This document shows, one piece after another, positions 1 to 7,973 of a stretch of DNA of 64,000 nucleotides (its first letter is position 1; each line of letters begins with the position of its first letter). The notes beneath the pieces are model-generated. The model saw nothing but the letters and a program-made list of their open reading frames with translations, made no database searches and was not told the DNA's origin. Made by a program: the position numbers and the translations under genes. Origin of the DNA: Roseiarcus fermentans (GTDB lineage Bacteria > Pseudomonadota > Alphaproteobacteria > Rhizobiales > Beijerinckiaceae); NCBI RefSeq assembly GCF_003315135.1, contig NZ_QNRK01000029.1, positions 1-64,000 on the forward strand, in the 5' to 3' direction.

Positions 1-93
1 CCGATGAGGAAATCCGCAACCGGAGAGCCGTGTGCGGGAGAACCGCTCGCACGGTTCGGAGGGAGGGGAGGCGAAAGCCTTCCCTACCCCTAT
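1..93 (+). mobile_element. Group II intron, 3' terminal part (domains V and VI)
   Basis: Positions 25-57 fold as domain V: the arm starting GAGCCGTGTGCG pairs with the arm ending CGCACGGTTC. Domain VI follows at about 58-93, a G-rich arm closed by a GAAA tetraloop at 73-76 and a C/T-rich arm. The unpaired A at 86 lies 7 nt before the likely 3' splice site after T93 (intron ending in AT), the usual geometry for bacterial group II introns. The rest of the intron, including any reverse transcriptase ORF, lies left of the window. The 3' exon is the leader of rpsA. Confidence 0.85.
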
Positions 94-354
94 CCGGATT
101 CGCGCCGCCCGTCAAAATTCGCGACAGGCGCGCCCTTCCTCCTTGCTCCCGCGGGCCTTTTCTGGTAGCGGCTGGCGCTCGCCGCATGAATTTTCCATCT
201 GCGGCGTCCCGGGCGTTCTGTCGCCGGCCCATGCGCCGGCCCGCTGCAAAGAGCGGTGAGAGGGTTGCAAGACCTTCCCGGCGAGGGGCCGTCCGACCGT
301 CAACTCGAACCCAAGCCGCCGGCGCCGCCCGTTTTGGGCACATCAGGAGACCCA
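94..354 (+). other. rpsA leader, 3' exon of the intron
   Basis: This 261-bp stretch lies between the intron end and the rpsA start. I see no convincing ORF. It ends in a Shine-Dalgarno sequence (CAGGAGA, about 343-349). It is C/G rich with several short hairpins (for example around 224-245), but none that I can name as a known leader element. In many alphaproteobacteria cmk lies upstream of rpsA, so the intron probably sits in a cmk-rpsA spacer; that gene is out of view. Confidence 0.5.
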
Positions 355-2097
355 ATGTCGCGAACTCAGACCCACGCGCCCTCGCGCGAGGATTTCGCCG
401 CGCTTCTCAGTGAGACCTATGGCGATGACGAGGCCTTTGAAGGCTCGGTCGTCAAGGGCCGCGTGGTCGCTATCGAAAAAGACATGGCCGTCATCGACGT
501 CGGCCTGAAGACCGAGGGCCGCGTCGCCCTCAAGGAATTCACCAATCACGGCCGCGATCCCGCCCCCGGATTGGGCGACGAGGTCGAGGTCTACCTCGAG
601 CGGATCGAGAACGCGCTCGGCGAAGCCGTCCTGTCGCGCGACAAGGCGCGCCGCGAGGAGAGCTGGGTCAAGCTCGAGCAGGCGTTCGAGAAGAACGAGA
701 AGGTCGAGGGCGTGATCTTCAACCAGGTCAAGGGCGGCTTCACCGTCGACCTCGACGGCGCCGTCGCCTTCCTGCCGCGCAGCCAGGTCGACATCCGCCC
801 GGTGCGCGACGTCGCGCCGCTGATGAACGTGCCGCAGCCGTTCCAGATCCTGAAGATGGATCGCCGCCGCGGCAACATCGTGGTGTCGCGCCGCACCGTG
901 CTCGAGGAGAGCCGCGCCGAGCAGCGTCACGAGATCGTCGCCAACCTCGCCGAGGGCCAGGTGGTCGACGGCACGGTCAAGAACCTCACCGATTACGGCG
1001 CGTTCGTCGACCTCGGCGGCATCGACGGCCTCTTGCACGTCACCGACATCGCCTGGCGGCGCGTCAACCATCCTGGCGAGGTGCTGACCATCGGCCAGCA
1101 GGTCAAGGTCCGGATCATCAAGATCAACCACGAGACGCACCGCATCTCCCTCGGCATGAAGCAGCTGCAGGAAGATCCGTGGTCGAACATCGAGACCCGC
1201 TACAGCGTCAACCAGAAGCTGCGCGGCCGGGTGACCAACATCGCCGACTACGGCGCGTTCGTCGAGCTCGAGCCGGGCATCGAGGGCCTGATCCACGTCT
1301 CGGAAATGTCGTGGACCAAGAAGAACGTCCACCCGGGCAAGATCGTCTCCACCAGCCAGGAGGTCGAGGTCCAGGTGCTCGAGGTCGATTCGGCCAAGCG
1401 CCGCATCTCGCTCGGCCTCAAGCAGACCCTGCAGAATCCGTGGGAGGGCTTCCTCGAACGCCATCCGATCGGATCGACGGTCGAGGGCGAGGTCAAGAAC
1501 AAGACCGAGTTCGGCCTGTTCATCGGCCTCGACGGCGACGTCGACGGCATGGTCCACCTCTCCGACCTCGACTGGACCCGTCCGGGCGAGCAGGCGATCG
1601 AGGACTACAAGAAGGGCGACCGGGTCAGCGCCAAGGTGCTCGACGTCGACGTCGAGAAGGAGCGCATCGCCATCGGCATCAAGCAGCTCGCTTCCGACCC
1701 ATTCGCCGCGCGCAAGACCGGCGAAGAGGGCGCGGCCGGCGCGACCGAGGGCGGCGACCTGCGCAAGGGCGGCGTCGTCACCTGCGAGGTGCTCGAGGTC
1801 AAGGACGGCGGCCTCGAGGTGAAGATCGCGGGCACTGACCTCACGACCTTCATCAAGCGCAACGAACTCGCCCGCGATCGCGGCGACCAGCGCCCCGAGC
1901 GCTTCTCGGTCGGCGAGAAGGTCGACGCGCGCATCGTGCAGTTCGACCGCCGCGCCCGCAAGGTCGCGGTCTCGATCAAGGCGCTCGAAGTGGCCGAGGA
2001 GAAGGAGGCGATCGCCCAGTACGGCTCGGCCGACTCGGGCGCTTCGCTCGGCGACATCCTCGGCGCGGCCCTCAAGGCCCGCGAGCAGAAGAAGTAA
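355..2097 (+). CDS. rpsA: 30S ribosomal protein S1
   Basis: This encodes a 580-aa ribosomal protein S1, which binds the single-stranded 5' region of mRNAs and helps load them on the 30S subunit. Six S1 (OB-fold) repeats are visible, at roughly residues 28-95, 115-180, 200-268, 285-355, 372-442 and 470-540. Repeats 3 to 5 are the most canonical, with blocks such as DYGAFVDL and GLIHVSEMSW. Length fits alphaproteobacterial S1 (about 560-580 aa). The ATG at 355 is chosen because CAGGAGA lies 5-6 nt upstream and the protein then begins MSRTQTHAPSRED, typical of the family; a longer in-frame ORF from 256 lacks such a site. A terminator follows at 2159. The adjacent intron makes its transcription context unusual. 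Confidence 0.97.
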   Translation: MSRTQTHAPSREDFAALLSETYGDDEAFEGSVVKGRVVAIEKDMAVIDVGLKTEGRVALKEFTNHGRDPAPGLGDEVEVYLERIENALGEAVLSRDKARREESWVKLEQAFEKNEKVEGVIFNQVKGGFTVDLDGAVAFLPRSQVDIRPVRDVAPLMNVPQPFQILKMDRRRGNIVVSRRTVLEESRAEQRHEIVANLAEGQVVDGTVKNLTDYGAFVDLGGIDGLLHVTDIAWRRVNHPGEVLTIGQQVKVRIIKINHETHRISLGMKQLQEDPWSNIETRYSVNQKLRGRVTNIADYGAFVELEPGIEGLIHVSEMSWTKKNVHPGKIVSTSQEVEVQVLEVDSAKRRISLGLKQTLQNPWEGFLERHPIGSTVEGEVKNKTEFGLFIGLDGDVDGMVHLSDLDWTRPGEQAIEDYKKGDRVSAKVLDVDVEKERIAIGIKQLASDPFAARKTGEEGAAGATEGGDLRKGGVVTCEVLEVKDGGLEVKIAGTDLTTFIKRNELARDRGDQRPERFSVGEKVDARIVQFDRRARKVAVSIKALEVAEEKEAIAQYGSADSGASLGDILGAALKAREQKK

Positions 2098-2158
2098 GCC
2101 AGACCGGCGGCGCTCCCGCGAGCGCCGCCGAAGCCCGCCCGGCGCGCCCGGCCCTTGC

Positions 2159-2187
2159 GCCGCGCCGGCCAACGGCGCGGCTTTTTT
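2159..2187 (+). terminator. Rho-independent terminator of rpsA
   Basis: A perfect 8-bp G/C stem (GCCGCGCC at 2159-2166 with GGCGCGGC at 2174-2181) with a 7-nt loop is followed by six T residues at 2182-2187. It lies 62 bp after the rpsA stop. Confidence 0.9.
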
Positions 2188-2299
2188 GTAACCGGGACGG
2201 ATTTCCGGGGCGCGGCCCTTGTAGGGCGCGCTCGCTGAGCGCGCCGGCGGGGTCAGCGACCCCGCCCTACACCGGCGCCCCGGAATCTGCGCCGGTTAC
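2188..2299. repeat. Nested palindromic extragenic element with twin hairpins
   Basis: An outer imperfect inverted repeat (GTAACCGG...TTCCGGGGCGC against GCGCCCCGGAA...CCGGTTAC) encloses TGTAGGGC (2220-2227) and its complement GCCCTACA (2264-2271). Between these are two adjacent hairpins, arms GCGCGCTC/GAGCGCGC and GGCGGGGTC/GACCCCGCC, each with a tiny loop. It fills the convergent space between rpsA and the next gene and may act as a bidirectional transcription barrier. The double-hairpin layout recurs at 23528-23566. Confidence 0.7.
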
Positions 2300-2308
2300 G
2301 GCTTTTTG

Positions 2309-3721
2309 TTACAGCACCTTGCCCGGATTCATGATCCCGTTCGGGTCGAGCGCCGCCTTGATCCGGCGCATCACGTCGAGCGCCCCCGGGTCCTTGACGC
2401 GCGCGAGCAGATCGCGCTTCAGCCGTCCCACCCCGTGCTCGGCCGAGAACGAGCCGCCCATCCGGGCGACGATCGCGTGCACCACCTCATTCATCGCGTC
2501 CCAGCGCGCCACGAACGCGTCCCTGTCGGCGGCGACGGGCTGCGACACGTTGAAGTGGATGTTGCCGTCGCCGAGATGGCCGAAGGCGCAGACGCGGGCG
2601 CCCGGCTCGAACGCTTCGACCGCCTTCGTCGCCTCGGCGATGAAGGCCGGGACGTCGCCGACGGCGACCGACACGTCGTGCTTGATCGAACCGCCCTCGC
2701 GGTTCTGCGCCTCCGGGATCGACTCGCGCAAGGTCCAGAAGGCGTGGCGCTGGTCGAGCGAGGCGGCGATCACCGCATCGTCGATCACGCCCTCGTCGAA
2801 CGCCGCCTCCAGCATGGCGGCGAACGCCTCGTCGAAGCCCTGCGGGATCTGCGTCGAGGCCTCGATCAGCACGCTCCACGGCGGGTCGCCCGCGAGCGGC
2901 GCGCGCGCGAGGCCGTGCCGGACGGTGATGTCGGAGGCGAAGCGCGCGATCAGTTCGAAGCTGGTCACGCCGCCGCCGAGCCGCGCGCGCGCCAGCGCCA
3001 GCAGGTCGAGCGCTTTCTCGGGGCTCTCCAGCCCGACGAACGCCGTCGCCCGCGCGCGCGGGTTGGGGAAGAGCCTGAGCGACGCGGCCGTGACCACGCC
3101 GAGCGTCCCCTCCGAGCCGACGAACAGGCCCTTGACGTCGTATCCGGTGTTGTCCTTGCGCAGCTTCGACAGCGCGTTGACGATTTCGCCGTTGGGCAGC
3201 ACCGCCTCGACCCCGGTCACGAGGTCGCGGGCGTTGCCGTAGGCGATCACCGCGACGCCGCCGGCGTTGGTCGAGGCGTTGCCGCCGATGGTGCAGGTTC
3301 CTTCGGCGGCGAGCGACAGCGGAAACAGCCGGTCGACGTCGAGCGCCGCCGCCTGCGCTTCCGCCAGCGTCACGCCGGCCTCGCAGATCATCACGTCGGC
3401 GTGCGGGTCGATGTCGCGGATCGCCTTCAGCCGCCGGGTCGAGAGAATGATCGCGTCGCCCGATTCATCGGGCGTCTGGCCGCCGACGAGGCCGGTGTTG
3501 CCGCCCTGCGGCGTCACCGCGACGCCCGCCCCGTCGCACCACGCGAGCACGGCCGCGACCTCCGCGGTCGATCCAGGCCGCACCAGCGCCAGCGCCTTGC
3601 CGCGGAACAGCCCGCGCGGCTCGATCAGCGCGCCGGCGATCAGGTCGGGATCGGTCAGCGCGTGGGCGGCGCCCACGATGCCGGCGAGCGCGTCGAGCGC
3701 GGCCTCACGGTCAACCTTCAT
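2309..3721 (-). CDS. FAD-linked D-2-hydroxyacid (D-2-hydroxyglutarate-type) dehydrogenase
   Basis: This encodes a 470-aa flavoprotein of the GlcD/D2HGDH family. The N-terminal PCMH-type FAD-binding domain spans about residues 40-215, with the diphosphate-binding stretches TPQGGNTGLVGG (near 69-80) and the glycine-rich TIGGNASTNAGG block. The C-terminal FAD-oxidase domain (about 225-470) has the metal-binding FGHLGDGNIHFN motif and SAEHGVG. Family members oxidise D-2-hydroxyglutarate, D-lactate or glycolate and pass electrons to a flavoprotein or quinone. The closest pattern is D-2-hydroxyglutarate dehydrogenase, but substrate cannot be settled from sequence. It is convergent with rpsA. Its ATG overlaps the stop of a short upstream relic frame (see 3722-4075). 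Confidence 0.9.
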   Translation of the reverse strand: MKVDREAALDALAGIVGAAHALTDPDLIAGALIEPRGLFRGKALALVRPGSTAEVAAVLAWCDGAGVAVTPQGGNTGLVGGQTPDESGDAIILSTRRLKAIRDIDPHADVMICEAGVTLAEAQAAALDVDRLFPLSLAAEGTCTIGGNASTNAGGVAVIAYGNARDLVTGVEAVLPNGEIVNALSKLRKDNTGYDVKGLFVGSEGTLGVVTAASLRLFPNPRARATAFVGLESPEKALDLLALARARLGGGVTSFELIARFASDITVRHGLARAPLAGDPPWSVLIEASTQIPQGFDEAFAAMLEAAFDEGVIDDAVIAASLDQRHAFWTLRESIPEAQNREGGSIKHDVSVAVGDVPAFIAEATKAVEAFEPGARVCAFGHLGDGNIHFNVSQPVAADRDAFVARWDAMNEVVHAIVARMGGSFSAEHGVGRLKRDLLARVKDPGALDVMRRIKAALDPNGIMNPGKVL

Positions 3722-4075
3722 CCAAGCCGTCTCCGCGCCCGCCGCTTCGCCTTCGCACGGCGGAAAACGGCTGCGATTTCGATGGGGGGCGAATGGGGTA
3801 CGCCGTGTCCGAAGGCGCCCGCCGCCATCCTGAAACCGATGTTTTCCCGCTAAGCGCCACTTAGGCGAGTCCCACCTCGTCCGACTATAGCCCGCCCGTC
3901 GCCCGCCGCAATGGATGGCGCGGCGGAGGGTTCAGACGCCGGCGTCGGAACGGCGATCGACGTGCGCGAGGTCACAGGCGGAGCGATCCCAATTGGGGAG
4001 GGCTCTACCTTGTCGTGAGCCCTCCGCGCAAGGCGCCAAGGCGGCGAACTGGGACCGTGCGTCGCGCGCAGACCG
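3722..4075 (-). other. Intergenic region with an apparent methyltransferase-tail relic
   Basis: No complete gene is seen. On the minus strand, about 3721-3795 reads in frame SPPIEIAAVFRRAKAKRRAR, then a TGA that overlaps the ATG of the dehydrogenase. This resembles the C-terminal block SPHIEIAAVFTRKRQRK of the RNA methyltransferase at 4720-5982, so it may be a fragment of a related gene end. The rest (3800-4075) shows nothing beyond a small inverted repeat near 3851-3867. Confidence 0.35.
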
Positions 4076-4363
4076 CTATCCGACGCCGAGGGCCTTTCGC
4101 AAGACCTGGTTCATCCGTGCTTGCCATCCCGGCCCGCTCGCGCGCAGGGCGGCGAGCACGTCGGGGTCGAGGCGCACGGAAATCTGTGTCTTCGGGCTGG
4201 CCAGCTTCGGGCGCCCGCGGCGGCGTGTGAGCGTGCCCTGGGCCTCGCGGACGACCTTGCCGCCGACGGCGTATTCGGCCCGCTCGATCTGCGCGTCCGT
4301 CCATTCCGGGGCGTCGTCGGGGTCAGCCCATTCGGGCGCGGACTTTGGCTGCTTCGCGTTCAT
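4076..4363 (-). CDS. brnA: BrnA-family antitoxin
   Basis: This encodes a 95-aa antitoxin of the type II BrnT/BrnA system. The C-terminal half (about residues 52-95) is a ribbon-helix-helix DNA-binding domain (TQISVRLDPDVLAALRASG, then WQARMNQVLRKALG). The N-terminal half (PEWTDAQIERAE...) is the segment that in BrnA contacts the toxin. Its start lies inside brnT, overlapping it by 41 bp, the usual brnTA order and coupling. In characterised systems BrnA or the complex represses its own promoter; here a matching candidate operator lies at 4601-4649. Confidence 0.9.
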   Translation of the reverse strand: MNAKQPKSAPEWADPDDAPEWTDAQIERAEYAVGGKVVREAQGTLTRRRGRPKLASPKTQISVRLDPDVLAALRASGPGWQARMNQVLRKALGVG

Positions 4364-4595
4364 GGCAATACCTCATCGAAATGACGTGCCGCGCGGGCGC
4401 GCGATCCGTCCAGACCACCATCACCACGCGATCGCCGACAAAGCCGTAGGTCTGATACCGGACTTCCCCATACGCTTTCCGGTCGTCGATCAGCGTGAGC
4501 GTTCGTCCGGAAAACACCATCTCGGCATCGAGAAAGTCGAGCCCGCGCTCTTGAAGAGTCCTTTCGCGCTTCGCGGGGTCGCAAGTGACCGTCAT
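4323..4595 (-). CDS. brnT: BrnT-family ribonuclease toxin
   Basis: This encodes a 90-aa BrnT-type toxin, a small RelE-fold ribonuclease that cleaves RNA and halts translation when unopposed. Typical signatures are the early DPAKRERTLQERGLDF, a central block ending GEVRYQTYGFVGDRVVMVVWT, and the late HVISMRYCHEREA, where family members carry catalytic basic residues. It is the first gene of the brnTA operon. No Shine-Dalgarno sequence is seen before the ATG at 4595; the operator-like palindrome begins 6 bp upstream, so the mRNA may be leaderless or poorly translated, which would limit toxin production. Confidence 0.9.
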   Translation of the reverse strand: MTVTCDPAKRERTLQERGLDFLDAEMVFSGRTLTLIDDRKAYGEVRYQTYGFVGDRVVMVVWTDRAPARHVISMRYCHEREAAKVRARMG

Positions 4596-4600
4596 AGGCT

Positions 4601-4649
4601 TATTTGTATCACGACAAATAGTTCTGTCTATACCGTATCACGAAAAATA
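4601..4649 (-). promoter_or_regulatory. Candidate BrnA operator: palindrome plus direct repeat
   Basis: 4601-4620 is an inverted repeat, TATTTGT (6-nt centre) ACAAATA. Its inner part (4606-4620) recurs with one mismatch at 4635-4649, 29 bp away. Both lie directly upstream of brnT in an AT-rich island, where an autorepressor is expected to bind. Function is inferred from position and symmetry. Confidence 0.6.
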
Positions 4650-4719
4650 ATCTCACCCAGAGGCGGATCGCCCTGATCCAACATCCCGCCTCGTCGTCGT
4701 TCGCAGATTGCGCCATGCT

Positions 4720-5982
4720 TCAGCGCAGGACGCCGCGCGGCTTCCGCTGTCTTTTCCGCGTGAACACCGCGGCGATTTCGATGTGGGGGGAAAAGCGGAA
4801 CTGGTCGACCGGCGCCACCGTTCCGATGCGGAACCCGCCGTCGATCAGAATGCGGGCGTCGCGGGCGAAGGTCGCGGCGTTGCACGAGACGGCGACGACC
4901 AGCGGCAGACCGCTCGCCGCGAATTCCCGTGCCTGGGCCTCGGCGCCGGCGCGCGGCGGATCGAACAGCGCCCCGTCGAAGGCGGCAAGTTCGTCGGCCC
5001 GCAGCGGCCGGCGGAACAGGTCGCGCGTCTCGGCGGCGATCGGTTTCAGCGCCCGCCCGCCGGAGGCGGCGCGCGCGAGCGCGGCGATCGAGGCGGCGTC
5101 CGAGTCGACGGCGAGGACCTCGCATTTCCGGGCGAGGCGCAAGGCGAAGGCGCCCGCGCCGCAGAAGAGGTCCGCTGCCGCCCTGGCGCCGTCGAGCGCC
5201 CCGGCGGCGATCGCCGCGAGTTGCGCTTCGCCCGCCTCGGTCGCCTGAAGGAAGCCGCCCGGGGGAAGCGCGGCCAGCGTGTCGCCGAACTGGACGCGCG
5301 GCTGACGGCGCTCGATCACGACCGCGCCGTGGTTGGAAACGCGGGCGAGATCGAGCGCCTCGGCGGTCCGGGCGAGCTTGCGCTGTTCGGCGAGCCCGAG
5401 CGGACCCGAGCCGCGCAGGTCGACGTCGAGGCCGTCGAGCGTCGCGGTCACGCCGATGTCGAGGGGCTTGGCGAGGCCGCGAAGGTCGCCGGCGAGCGCC
5501 CGGGCGGCGGCGAGCGCGCCGACGAGCGCCGGCGCGAACAGCGGGCAGCCGTCGATCGCGACGATCGCGTGCGAGCGCGCGCGCATGAAGCCGACTTCGT
5601 CCGGCTCGCCGTGGGGAAAGCGGGCGTGGAACGTCGCCCGCCGCCGGCCGGCCCCGTGCGCGTCGATCAGCGGCCCGACCTCGGCGTCGACCCGCGCCCG
5701 GGCCAGCGCGTCCACCACGAGGCCGCGCTTCCAGTCGCGATAGAGCGCCTCCGACATGTGCTGGGTCGCGCAGCCGCCGCAGCGGCCGTACCAGGGGCAA
5801 AAGGGCGTCGCCCGTTCGGACGAGGCCGCCAGAACCTCGACCAGTTCCGTCCGTTCGCCGCCGTCGCGGATCCGGACGCGCTCGCCGGGGAGGGCGCCCG
5901 CAACCGCCTCGCCCATCGCCGTCACGCCGTCGCCGCGCGCGTCGAGCGCGACGATCGAGACGTCCGAAATCGCTTCAGTCAT
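4720..5982 (-). CDS. TrmA/RlmD-family RNA (uracil-5-)-methyltransferase
   Basis: This encodes a 420-aa SAM-dependent m5U methyltransferase of the RumA/RlmC/RlmD/TrmA family, acting on rRNA or tRNA. A short TRAM-like OB domain is at about 1-55. An iron-sulfur site follows with C-x5-C-x2-C near residues 62-71 (CPWYGRCGGC). The Rossmann domain begins with DLFCGAGAFAL near 267, has DPPRAG near 341, and the nucleophile loop VAVSCN near 364. The gene overlaps tlyA by 8 bp, so the two RNA methyltransferases form one coupled operon. Whether the target is U1939 or U747 of 23S rRNA, or a tRNA, cannot be read from the sequence. Confidence 0.9.
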   Translation of the reverse strand: MTEAISDVSIVALDARGDGVTAMGEAVAGALPGERVRIRDGGERTELVEVLAASSERATPFCPWYGRCGGCATQHMSEALYRDWKRGLVVDALARARVDAEVGPLIDAHGAGRRRATFHARFPHGEPDEVGFMRARSHAIVAIDGCPLFAPALVGALAAARALAGDLRGLAKPLDIGVTATLDGLDVDLRGSGPLGLAEQRKLARTAEALDLARVSNHGAVVIERRQPRVQFGDTLAALPPGGFLQATEAGEAQLAAIAAGALDGARAAADLFCGAGAFALRLARKCEVLAVDSDAASIAALARAASGGRALKPIAAETRDLFRRPLRADELAAFDGALFDPPRAGAEAQAREFAASGLPLVVAVSCNAATFARDARILIDGGFRIGTVAPVDQFRFSPHIEIAAVFTRKRQRKPRGVLR

Positions 5983-6700
5983 GGCGCGCCCCGATCAGGA
6001 ATTCCTTGGCCCCGGCGCCGCCCGGCACCGGCGAGGGGACGAGGCCGACGACGCGCCAGCCCTCGGCCTCGATCGCCGCCCCGACGTCGTCGCAGGCGCG
6101 CGCGAGCGCCGCCTCGCTCTTCACCCGGCCCTTGACGATCCCGGCGGGCCCGACCTCGAACTGCGGCTTGATCAGGCTGACGAGCCAGGCCGACCGCGCC
6201 GCCAGCGCGAGAACATGCGGCAGCACAAGCCTTTGCGAGATGAAGCTGACGTCGCAGACGATCGCCTCGGGCTGATCGCCCACGAGCGCCGCGGTCAGGG
6301 CGCGCGCGTCGATCCCCTCGAGCGACCGGACGCGCGGATCGGCCGCGAGCCGCGCGTCGAACTGGCCGTGGCCGACGTCGACCGAGACGACGCTTCTCGC
6401 GCCGCGCTGCACCAGAACGTCGGTGAAGCCGCCGGTCGAAGCGCCGACGTCGAGGCAGGCGAGGTTTTCGGGATCGAACGCGAAGGCGTCGAGCCCGGCT
6501 GCGAGCTTGATCCCGCCGCGGGAAACCCAAGGGTGGGGCGCCTCCGCCTCGATCGCGGCGCGGTCGCCGACGAGGTCGGAGGGCTTTTCCAGCACCGCGC
6601 CGTCGACCCGGACGAGGCGGGCGGCGATGGCCGCTTGCGCGCGGGCGCGGCTCGGGAAGAGGCCCCGCTCGACCAGGACGATATCGGCGCGCTTGCGCAT
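5975..6700 (-). CDS. tlyA: TlyA-family rRNA 2'-O-methyltransferase (S4-domain protein)
   Basis: This encodes a 241-aa TlyA-family protein, methylating ribose 2'-OH groups of cytidines in rRNA in characterised members; older annotation calls it hemolysin A. An N-terminal S4 RNA-binding domain (about 3-65) contains RADIVLVERGLFPSRARAQA and VRVDG. The FtsJ-like Rossmann domain (about 80-235) has CLDVGASTGGFTD as SAM motif I, with later KPQFE. It is the first gene of the pair, and the next methyltransferase starts inside its last codons. No good Shine-Dalgarno is visible before the ATG at 6700. Confidence 0.9.
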   Translation of the reverse strand: MRKRADIVLVERGLFPSRARAQAAIAARLVRVDGAVLEKPSDLVGDRAAIEAEAPHPWVSRGGIKLAAGLDAFAFDPENLACLDVGASTGGFTDVLVQRGARSVVSVDVGHGQFDARLAADPRVRSLEGIDARALTAALVGDQPEAIVCDVSFISQRLVLPHVLALAARSAWLVSLIKPQFEVGPAGIVKGRVKSEAALARACDDVGAAIEAEGWRVVGLVPSPVPGGAGAKEFLIGARHD

Positions 6701-6841
6701 GGAAAAACATCATCCGAAGGAGCGGCGGCACGGCCGGGCGCAGGCGTCCTCGACGACGCCCTGGGGAGCGCGGCGGCAGGGGCCGGCGTCCGGCCGCGGG
6801 TATAGCCCGAAATCTCGCGACGCCAAACGAAAAGGCGGGCT

Positions 6842-7447
6842 CTATCGCCGGGCGAACGCCAGCCCCGCCGCCGCGCCGATCAGAACAGCGCCGGTCAGCC
6901 GGTTGCGCGCGCGGCCGAAGCGGAGGAGGGCGGCGCGCGCACGGGCGGCCAGGACCGCCCAGCCGCCGTCGACGACCAGCGCGATCGCGACGAAGGTCGC
7001 GCCGAGGATCGCCATCTGGCGTCCGGGCGGCGCCGCGGGATCGAGGAACTGCGGCAGGAACGCGGCGTAGAAGGCGAGCGTCTTGGGATTGGTCAGCGAG
7101 ACGAGGAAGCCGCGGCCGAACGTCCGGCCGGCCGGGACCGCGTCGGTCAGCGCCAGGTCGTCGGCCGGCGCGCGCCAGGCGCGCACGCCCAGGATCACGA
7201 GATAGCCGACGCCGAGCCAGCGCAGCGCTTCGAACGCGTGACCCATCGTTCCCAGAAGCGTCGTGACGCCGAGCGAGGCGACGGCGAGTTGCACGACCAT
7301 GGCGGCGCTGGTCCCGAGCACGGTGACGAGCCCGCCCGGGACGCCGAAGCGCAGGCTGTTGGCGACGATCAGGGCCACGTTGGGGCCGGGGATGAGCATC
7401 AGCGCGGCGGTCGCCGCGACGAAGGCGGCGAACAGCGAAAGGGACAT
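6842..7447 (-). CDS. LysE/RhtB-family amino acid exporter
   Basis: This encodes a 201-aa inner-membrane protein of the LysE family, which exports amino acids or related metabolites. Six hydrophobic segments are visible. The conserved N-terminal block around residues 19-24 (LIPGPN) and the mid-protein GRGFLVSLTNPKTLAFY are family signatures. The ATG at 7447 is preferred because AGGAGG lies 5 nt upstream (CAGGAGGTCGCCATG); the frame is open far upstream but that extension has no homology. It lies 141 bp before tlyA on the same strand, perhaps read into it. Confidence 0.9.
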   Translation of the reverse strand: MSLSLFAAFVAATAALMLIPGPNVALIVANSLRFGVPGGLVTVLGTSAAMVVQLAVASLGVTTLLGTMGHAFEALRWLGVGYLVILGVRAWRAPADDLALTDAVPAGRTFGRGFLVSLTNPKTLAFYAAFLPQFLDPAAPPGRQMAILGATFVAIALVVDGGWAVLAARARAALLRFGRARNRLTGAVLIGAAAGLAFARR

Positions 7448-7556
7448 GGCGACCTCCTGCGAGCGCATTGTCGCCCGGCGGCGTTCGAAAAGCCATGGCG
7501 CGGCCGCCGCCGCCGATCCGACCCGAGGGCGCCCCTGTACTCCCGTAAAGTTCCTG

Positions 7557-7584
7557 TTGACGGCGGTATTGATTCGCATAACCT
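7557..7584 (+). promoter_or_regulatory. Possible sigma-70-type promoter
   Basis: TTGACG (7557-7562) and TAACCT (7579-7584) are separated by 16 bp, 26 bp ahead of the small secreted-protein gene at 7611. The fit is moderate. Confidence 0.35.
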
Positions 7585-7610
7585 GTGACGATTGCGCGAC
7601 GGAGGCGGGA

Positions 7611-7973
7611 ATGCGATTTGCGGGGTCGATTGTTGTTGCCGTCGCAGTTTTGGCGACATCGTCGGCCCGGGCTGCGGTCGAGCTGTCCACCGCCGCCGTG
7701 GCGTCTCCGGCTCGCGACGCCGGCGCGATGGGGTCGCGCGACTCGCTGGGCGCGCTCGATTCCTGGATGAACAGCGGCTTCACCGCGCGTTCGGCGGCCG
7801 ACGGCGACGAACTGTTCGCCGTGGACGACGCGCTGTTGACGCGCCTCGGCGCGCCGGACCCCGCCGCAAAGCGCAATCCCTTCGCCAGGACGCTGCTGCT
7901 GATCATCTTCGCCGGTCTGACCGCCGTCTTCGCCGGCCGCAAGAACGGCGGGCGCGGTCTGATCGCCGGCTGA
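7611..7973 (+). CDS. Small exported protein with C-terminal membrane anchor, unknown function
   Basis: This encodes a 120-aa protein I do not recognise. The N-terminus is a clear Sec signal (MRFAGSIVVAVAVLATSSARA, cleavage after about residue 22). The middle is Ala/Ser/Asp rich. The C-terminus has one hydrophobic helix (about 93-108, TLLLIIFAGLTAVF) followed by a basic tail (AGRKNGGRG). That layout resembles tail-anchor sorting signals such as PEP-CTERM, but no PEP motif is present and no sorting enzyme is in the window. The ATG is preceded by GGAGG at about 7601-7605. It is divergent from the LysE gene and stands alone. Confidence 0.7.
   Translation: MRFAGSIVVAVAVLATSSARAAVELSTAAVASPARDAGAMGSRDSLGALDSWMNSGFTARSAADGDELFAVDDALLTRLGAPDPAAKRNPFARTLLLIIFAGLTAVFAGRKNGGRGLIAG

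Noticed and set aside
343-2172. A 609-codon minus-strand frame opposite rpsA
   Set aside because: It is the antisense shadow of a high-GC gene; composition is Arg/Asp/Leu/Val repeats and no family is recognisable, while rpsA on the + strand is certain.
7611-7973. PEP-CTERM protein
   Set aside because: It has a C-terminal hydrophobic helix and basic tail but lacks the Pro-Glu-Pro motif, and no exosortase is in the window.
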